Below are positions 38,820 to 42,945 of a stretch of 42,945 bases of DNA, piece by piece (the first letter of the stretch is position 1; each line of letters begins with the position of its first letter). The stretch lies in the NCBI GenBank assembly GCA_027451445.1, contig DAIDJG010000350.1, forward strand, positions 1 through 42,945, written 5' to 3'. Made by a program: the position numbers and the translations under genes. This stretch comes from Singulisphaera sp. Lineage in GTDB: Bacteria > Planctomycetota > Planctomycetia > Isosphaerales > Isosphaeraceae. Under the pieces are notes generated by a model that was not told where the DNA came from, ran no database searches, and saw only the letters and a list, made by a program, of their open reading frames with translations.

Positions 38820-39341
38820 GTGTCGAACACATGGAAAGCCTCGTTTGTCGATCTCCGCCACCAACTGGACGAGATGTTCGACGAGTTGATCTACCGTCGC
38901 TGGTCGGTCGAAAGCCCGCAGGAATGGCGGCCGGCACTTGACTTCGCCGAGACGCCCGGGGCCTATTTCGTGGAAATCGACCTCCCTGACGTGGCGCCGG
39001 AACTGGTCCACATCGAGCTTACGGAACACGGTCTGACGATCACCGGAAGCCGTAGCCCTGTACCGCCCGAAGGGCTCGTCGCCAGCCGTCGCGAGCGGAT
39101 GCACGGCCGGTTTCAGCGTGCCGTCGAGTTCCCGCACGCCGTTGACCTTGAGCGGGCCGAGGCCTATTGCCATCACGGCACTTACCGCGTCCGCCTCCCC
39201 AAGAAAAGTGGTGCGGACAGTTCCTCGACGGTGGGGGGGCTCAATGAGGAGCGGTCGCCAGTAGTATTGCGTGTGACCCTCCTGGAGCCGCGAAACCCTG
39301 ATCTCCGCACCGATCCCCAAAGTTCGGGACCCCGTTCCTGA
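38820..39341 (+). CDS. Hsp20/alpha-crystallin-type small heat-shock protein
   Basis: A 173-residue protein beginning at a GTG; GAGGG lies about a dozen bases upstream. Residues about 38-128 make up an alpha-crystallin domain: DFAETPGAYFVEIDLPDVAP, ELVHIELTEHGLTITGSR, GRFQRAVEFPHAVDLERAEA, then GTYRVRLPKK, the family's conserved G-x-Y-R-V-x-L-P strand. The N-terminal region is short (LDEMFDELIYRRW) and the C-terminal tail carries PVVLRVTLLEP. It is a cytoplasmic ATP-independent chaperone that holds unfolding proteins. Its TGA stop shares a base with the ATG of the Lon-like protease gene (TGATG), so the two are translated in a coupled manner. Confidence 0.92.
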   Translation: MSNTWKASFVDLRHQLDEMFDELIYRRWSVESPQEWRPALDFAETPGAYFVEIDLPDVAPELVHIELTEHGLTITGSRSPVPPEGLVASRRERMHGRFQRAVEFPHAVDLERAEAYCHHGTYRVRLPKKSGADSSSTVGGLNEERSPVVLRVTLLEPRNPDLRTDPQSSGPRS

Positions 39342-41800
39342 TGAACGACACCACAGAACGCTTCAAGCTGGCGCCGAGCGAGCTGAGCCTCCAGCTTGAC
39401 CCCGCAGAGCTCGGTTTTCGAACCACCGCCGAGCTGGAGCCACTTGCCGATGTTGTGGGCCAAGGTCGAGCGCTGAGTGCGCTGGATCTTGGGCTCTCGA
39501 TCCGCCAGCGCGGCTATAACATCTACATTTGCGGGGAGAGTGGCACCGGCCGCAAGCGACTGGTTCAGCAGGTGCTCACCGAACGCGCGAAGCAAGCGAC
39601 ACCACCGAGCGACTGGGTCTACGTTCATCATTTCGGCGAGCCCGACACCCCGCTGGCCATTCGACTGCCGAGCGGTCATGGCTGCCGGCTCCGCGCCGCG
39701 CTCGATCAGCTCGTCCGGCGCATGCGAGAAGACCTTCCCAAGTCGCTCAAGGCCGAGGACTTCAGCACCGAGCGCGACCGGTTGGGTGCGACTTTCGAGG
39801 CGCGGAGCGAAGCGCTTTACCACGAGCTGGTGAAGCGCGCCCAGCAACTCGGCATGCTCGTCAACCGGCTGCCCAACGGGGTCGTTGCGTTCGTTCCGCT
39901 CAAGGACGGCCGGCCCATGGAGAGCAAGGAGCTCGAACAGCTTACCGACGCGGAACGAGCCGACATCGAGCATCGTCAGGAGGCGCTCCGGGACGATGTC
40001 GCCCGGCTCATGATCAAACAACAGGAGCTGATGCGCGAGCTTCGGGCGGCTGTCGAAGAGATCGTCCACTCCTACGCGAGGCGCATCCTCGACCCCCTGA
40101 TCGCGCAGACGAAGCGTGATTTCCCTGATGAGCCGGTCGTTGCCTGGCTCGACCAACTGCGCGATCACATGATCGCCAACCTCGATCGCTTCCAGGAAGA
40201 ACGCCCCGCCGAGAATCCGCAGGCCGCGATGATGGGCCGGGATGATCCCTGGCTGGAATATCGGGTCAACGTCGTCGCCGATAATTCCGCCGTGCAGGGG
40301 GCTCCCGTCATCGTCGAGCTCTCGCCCAGCTACAAGAACCTCTTCGGCACCATCGAGCGCGAGGTGAACCTGTTTGGCCGGGTGAGCACGGACTTCACCC
40401 GCATCAAGCCCGGCAGCCTGCTGCGCGCGAACGGCGGCTACCTGGTGTTCGACCTCGAGGACGCGCTCACCGAGCCCCTCGTCTGGAAGCAGCTCAAGCG
40501 GACGCTTCAGTCGGGTCTGTTGCTTACCGAGACCTATGACCCGTTCGCGTTCTTTACCAGCTCGGCGCTGAAGCCCCAGCCGATTCCCATCGATACGAAA
40601 GTCATCGCCATAGGCTCGCCCGCACTCTATTATTTCCTCCTTCATGCCGACGACGACTTCCCCAACCTGTTCAAGGTCCGCGCCGATTTCGAGCCCGAAG
40701 CGCCCCGCGACGCCGACGGTCAGCTTGCGTACGCTCGGTTTATCGCACGCATGGTTCGCGCGGAAGGTTTGTTGCCGTTCGCGGCTTCCGCGGTCGCGGA
40801 GGTGATCCGTTTCGGCACGCGTGAGGCAGGGCACACGCGCAAGCTCTCCGTCGAGCTCGGAAAGGTCGGTGACCTCGTCCGAGAGGCCGACTACTGGGCG
40901 AAGTGTGCCGGGGGAGACCGGGTCGAGGCGGCCCATGTCGAGAAGGCTCTGGACCAGCGCACTTACCGGAGCGGCCGAATCGCCGCCAAGATCCGGGAGA
41001 TGATCGCCGAAGGCGCGCTGCGCATCTCGCTGGAGGGGCACCGGGTGGGGCAGATCAACGGCTTGCCGTTGATCGAGCTGGGCGACCAGCGCTTCGGCTG
41101 GCCCAGCCGCGTTTCCGCCTCGGTCGGAGTCGGCCGCGAGGGCCTCGTGAATATCGAGCGCGAGTGCGAGCTGAGCGGCGATATCCACAACAAGGGCGTT
41201 CTCATTCTCGAAGGTTACCTCCGCAATCGCTACGCGCAGACGCACCCGCTGGCGGTCTCCGCCAGCCTTGTGTTCGAGCAGTCGTATGGCTGGATCGAGG
41301 GCGACAGCGCCTCGTCGGCTGAGCTCTACTGCCTGCTGAGTGCTCTGGCCGCGGTTCCCCTTCGCCAGGATATCGCGGTGACTGGCTCGGTCAACCAGCA
41401 TGGCGAAGTTCAGGTTGTGGGGGGCATCAACGAGAAGATCGAGGGCTTTTTCGAAGTGTGCCGTCAGAAAGGGCTCACGGGAACCCAGGGCGTTTGCATT
41501 CCGCGCACGAACGCGCCCCACGTCATGCTGCACCGCGACGTCGTCGAGGCCGTCAGGGCTGGGCAATTTCACGTCTGGGCCGTCGACACGATCGCCGAAG
41601 GGATCGAGCTCTTGACCGGGATGCCCGCCGGCGACATTGACCAGGAAGGGACGTTCCATTACCAGCTTGACCAGCGCCTGCTTCAGATTCTCTCGGCACT
41701 GGAGGTGGAGCCGGTCGGAGGCGGGGTCTCCAGGACGCGCGTCGTCGAAGCGGACGAGTCGCCCGCGGCCCCGCCGCCATTACCCGGTAACTGGGGATGA
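39341..41800 (+). CDS. Lon-like ATP-dependent protease (AAA_32/LonB-type)
   Basis: A 819-residue protein of the Lon-related family that lacks the classical N-domain. The ATPase part starts with ADVVGQGRALSALDLGLSIR; the P-loop is GESGTGRKR (Gly65-Lys72), with Arg71 where most P-loops have Lys. A long coiled insertion (about 120-280) follows. GGYLVFDLEDAL is the Walker B region and VIAIGSPALYYFL the sensor 1 region. The protease domain has Ser656 in GDSASSAE and Lys699 in GGINEKIEGF, spaced 43 residues apart, exactly as the catalytic Ser679/Lys722 dyad in E. coli Lon. It should degrade damaged proteins in the cytoplasm and works naturally with the chaperone made from the same transcript. It ends 40 bases from the phoU stop codon. 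Confidence 0.94.
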   Translation: MNDTTERFKLAPSELSLQLDPAELGFRTTAELEPLADVVGQGRALSALDLGLSIRQRGYNIYICGESGTGRKRLVQQVLTERAKQATPPSDWVYVHHFGEPDTPLAIRLPSGHGCRLRAALDQLVRRMREDLPKSLKAEDFSTERDRLGATFEARSEALYHELVKRAQQLGMLVNRLPNGVVAFVPLKDGRPMESKELEQLTDAERADIEHRQEALRDDVARLMIKQQELMRELRAAVEEIVHSYARRILDPLIAQTKRDFPDEPVVAWLDQLRDHMIANLDRFQEERPAENPQAAMMGRDDPWLEYRVNVVADNSAVQGAPVIVELSPSYKNLFGTIEREVNLFGRVSTDFTRIKPGSLLRANGGYLVFDLEDALTEPLVWKQLKRTLQSGLLLTETYDPFAFFTSSALKPQPIPIDTKVIAIGSPALYYFLLHADDDFPNLFKVRADFEPEAPRDADGQLAYARFIARMVRAEGLLPFAASAVAEVIRFGTREAGHTRKLSVELGKVGDLVREADYWAKCAGGDRVEAAHVEKALDQRTYRSGRIAAKIREMIAEGALRISLEGHRVGQINGLPLIELGDQRFGWPSRVSASVGVGREGLVNIERECELSGDIHNKGVLILEGYLRNRYAQTHPLAVSASLVFEQSYGWIEGDSASSAELYCLLSALAAVPLRQDIAVTGSVNQHGEVQVVGGINEKIEGFFEVCRQKGLTGTQGVCIPRTNAPHVMLHRDVVEAVRAGQFHVWAVDTIAEGIELLTGMPAGDIDQEGTFHYQLDQRLLQILSALEVEPVGGGVSRTRVVEADESPAAPPPLPGNWG

Positions 41801-41840
41801 GCGCCGATGTCTCGCGTGCTGACGCGGCGATCGCCGACTG

Positions 41841-42515
41841 CTATGCCGCGCCCGGCTGTTTTGTCGGTTGATGGCGAATGATAGTTCCTTCTTCAGTGTA
41901 GATCACGTCCTCGGCAATGTTGGCCGCATGGTTGGCGATTCGCTCGAGGTACCGTGCCGCGGAGACGAGCTGAAAACCGGCGTCGATCTGCTCCGGGTGG
42001 GAACGGATCATCGCCTTGATTTCCTCGACAATCTCCCGATGACGCCTGTCGGCCTCGTGGTCCAAGGCGCACACTGCGCGTGCGGCGCCGGCGTCGGACC
42101 GCACGAACGCGTCGAGGCAATCCCTGACCATTCGCACAACCAGACTTGTTTGCGCCAGGAACTGCGGAGGGATCGGCGCATGGTCCGAGAGCCGGGCGAA
42201 TTCGGTCGCTTGTTCGGCGATATCGGCCGCCAGATCGGCCATACGCTCCAGGTCGCCGTTGATTTTCAACGCTGCGATCACCCGCCTGAGATCGATGGCC
42301 ACCGGCTGCTGGAGCACCAGGATCCGGACGCACTCTTCCTCGATCCGTACTTCCTCGCGGTCGATGGCATCGTCGCCCGCGATGACTTGTTGCGCCAGCT
42401 CCGGGCGGCGCTCGCACAGCGCCACGGTCGCCTTGAGAATCGTCGCGGTTACGGTCTCGGCAAGTTCGTCGAGATCGTGAGTGAGTTTTTCCATCTCCTG
42501 GAGGAAGTGCTTCAT
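41841..42515 (-). CDS. phoU: PhoU-family phosphate transport regulator
   Basis: The ATG at 42515 (MKHFLQEMEKLTHDLDELAE) has GAGGA upstream; an upstream in-frame ATG at 42608 adds 31 residues without PhoU character. The 224-residue protein shows two three-helix PhoU repeats. Each has the metal-binding E/D-x-x-x-D-motif helix: INGDLERMADLAADIAEQA (about 95-114) and ARYLERIANHAANIAEDVIY (about 190-210). PhoU damps the PhoR-PhoB phosphate response through the PstSCAB transporter. No pst or pho partner lies in this window; such isolation occurs in many bacteria. It converges on the Lon-like protease gene. Confidence 0.95.
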   Translation of the reverse strand: MKHFLQEMEKLTHDLDELAETVTATILKATVALCERRPELAQQVIAGDDAIDREEVRIEEECVRILVLQQPVAIDLRRVIAALKINGDLERMADLAADIAEQATEFARLSDHAPIPPQFLAQTSLVVRMVRDCLDAFVRSDAGAARAVCALDHEADRRHREIVEEIKAMIRSHPEQIDAGFQLVSAARYLERIANHAANIAEDVIYTEEGTIIRHQPTKQPGAA

Positions 42516-42945
42516 CGGTCTTTCCTCGTCATGGGTTCGATTGATCAATTCCCAGAGCGGATAACGATTGCATTGCACACGGCCGATCGCTCCAAGGCGC
42601 TCACTCATCGCCTCTCAAAGAGAGGAATATATAACTCCCCCCCTTGGGAAGGGGGGTGGGGAGAGGCCGCCGTTATTGGCTCCAGCGCCTGCACGCGTGT
42701 GGAGGATTACTGTCGTTTCCTGGGAAATGACGGGTTCGCGACGGCGGAATGCCGTTGCCCGTGAGCGGAGGTCGAGGCCCCACCCCCCCTACCCCCCCTT
42801 CCCAAGGCTGGCCACCCGACACTTTTTGCGCGGCGGAACGTCTTGCAAGGCTTGCACTTATGATCCGACAGGCGATGATCGCTCCAAAATGGCTGTTTTT
42901 CAGCCACCATAGCCTTGTTCGTTCCCCAGCAAGCTCAGCCATTCG
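42516..42945. other. Non-coding right edge
   Basis: 430 bases upstream of phoU. It contains inverted G/C tracts (42643-42661 and 42777-42805, described separately) and a small hairpin, TGGCTG and CAGCCA around TTTTT at 42890-42906. Open frames here are dominated by these repeats and not credible as genes. The phoU promoter is expected near 42516-42640. Confidence 0.4.
42643..42805. repeat. Inverted G/C-tract repeat
   Basis: CTTGGGAAGGGGGGTGGGG (42643-42661) recurs inverted at 42777-42805 as CCCC, CCCCCCT and CCCCCCTTCCCAAG. The right arm has an extra G/C block inside. The 115 bases between carry no open frame of note. The arrangement resembles the ends of a small non-autonomous element or a dispersed intergenic repeat. 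Confidence 0.55.

Noticed and set aside
39182-41659. 825-codon minus-strand open frame
   Set aside because: Antisense shadow of the Lon-like protease gene; the sense frame has intact catalytic motifs.
42673-42942. 89-codon minus-strand open frame at the right edge
   Set aside because: Half of it is translated G/C-tract repeat; no domain or ribosome site.
1-42945. CRISPR array, tRNA or rRNA genes
   Set aside because: No regularly spaced direct repeats, cloverleaf-like segments or conserved rRNA stretches were recognised on either strand.

Overview
The window is high-GC bacterial DNA that looks chromosomal and most likely comes from a planctomycete (Gemmataceae/Isosphaeraceae-like). Several gene families that are hallmarks of that phylum occur together: a DUF1559 pilin-like protein, a Tat-exported DUF1501 protein beside a DUF1549/DUF1553 cytochrome-type protein, a cytochrome/WD40 fusion, a ThuA/DUF1080 fusion, and an ECF41 sigma factor. 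No rRNA, tRNA, CRISPR array, integrase or complete insertion sequence was recognised. All calls come from reading the sequence; no database search was possible.

Layout. 1-2.5 kb: a GNAT acetyltransferase and a methyltransferase (minus strand) diverge from an ABHD14-like hydrolase and a small HD hydrolase; a zinc-ribbon MscL channel follows. 2.5-4.05 kb: mostly non-coding, with two large hairpins. 4.05-9 kb: a small lipoprotein, a DUF1559 protein with a good terminator, and a 990-residue secreted protein with carboxypeptidase-regulatory-like repeats and a C-terminal thioredoxin module. 9.2-18.2 kb: DUF1501, DUF1549/1553, cytochrome-WD40 and amidohydrolase genes, all on the plus strand, interrupted at 13.15-13.53 kb by a nested inverted-repeat element. 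18.8-20.3 kb: a Trp/Tyr-rich exported protein and a TPR protein.

20.4-31.5 kb is the most interesting part. It is a metal (probably Cu(I)/Ag(I)) efflux locus. Reading leftward on the minus strand it encodes a Cys-rich exported protein, a CusB-like adaptor with an N-terminal metal-binding domain and two added Cys modules, a CusA-like pump with a 260-residue insertion between its metal-site methionines, and two paralogous exported proteins, one carrying the same Cys module as the adaptor. A TolC-like outer-membrane lipoprotein is transcribed divergently, and a Met/Gly/Ser-rich exported protein converges on it. A promoter and terminator pair at 21.27-21.39 kb may make a small RNA or act as an attenuated leader.

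31.7-34 kb holds an ECF41 sigma factor overlapping an FAD-dependent oxidoreductase, with a likely ECF41-type promoter upstream. 34.15-35.2 kb is a HTH/PIN toxin-antitoxin pair. 35.3-38.5 kb carries planctomycete-type exported or membrane proteins (ThuA-DUF1080, two uncharacterised). 38.8-41.8 kb is an Hsp20 chaperone gene coupled by a one-base overlap to a Lon-like protease. 41.8-42.5 kb is phoU. The right edge is non-coding with G/C-tract inverted repeats.
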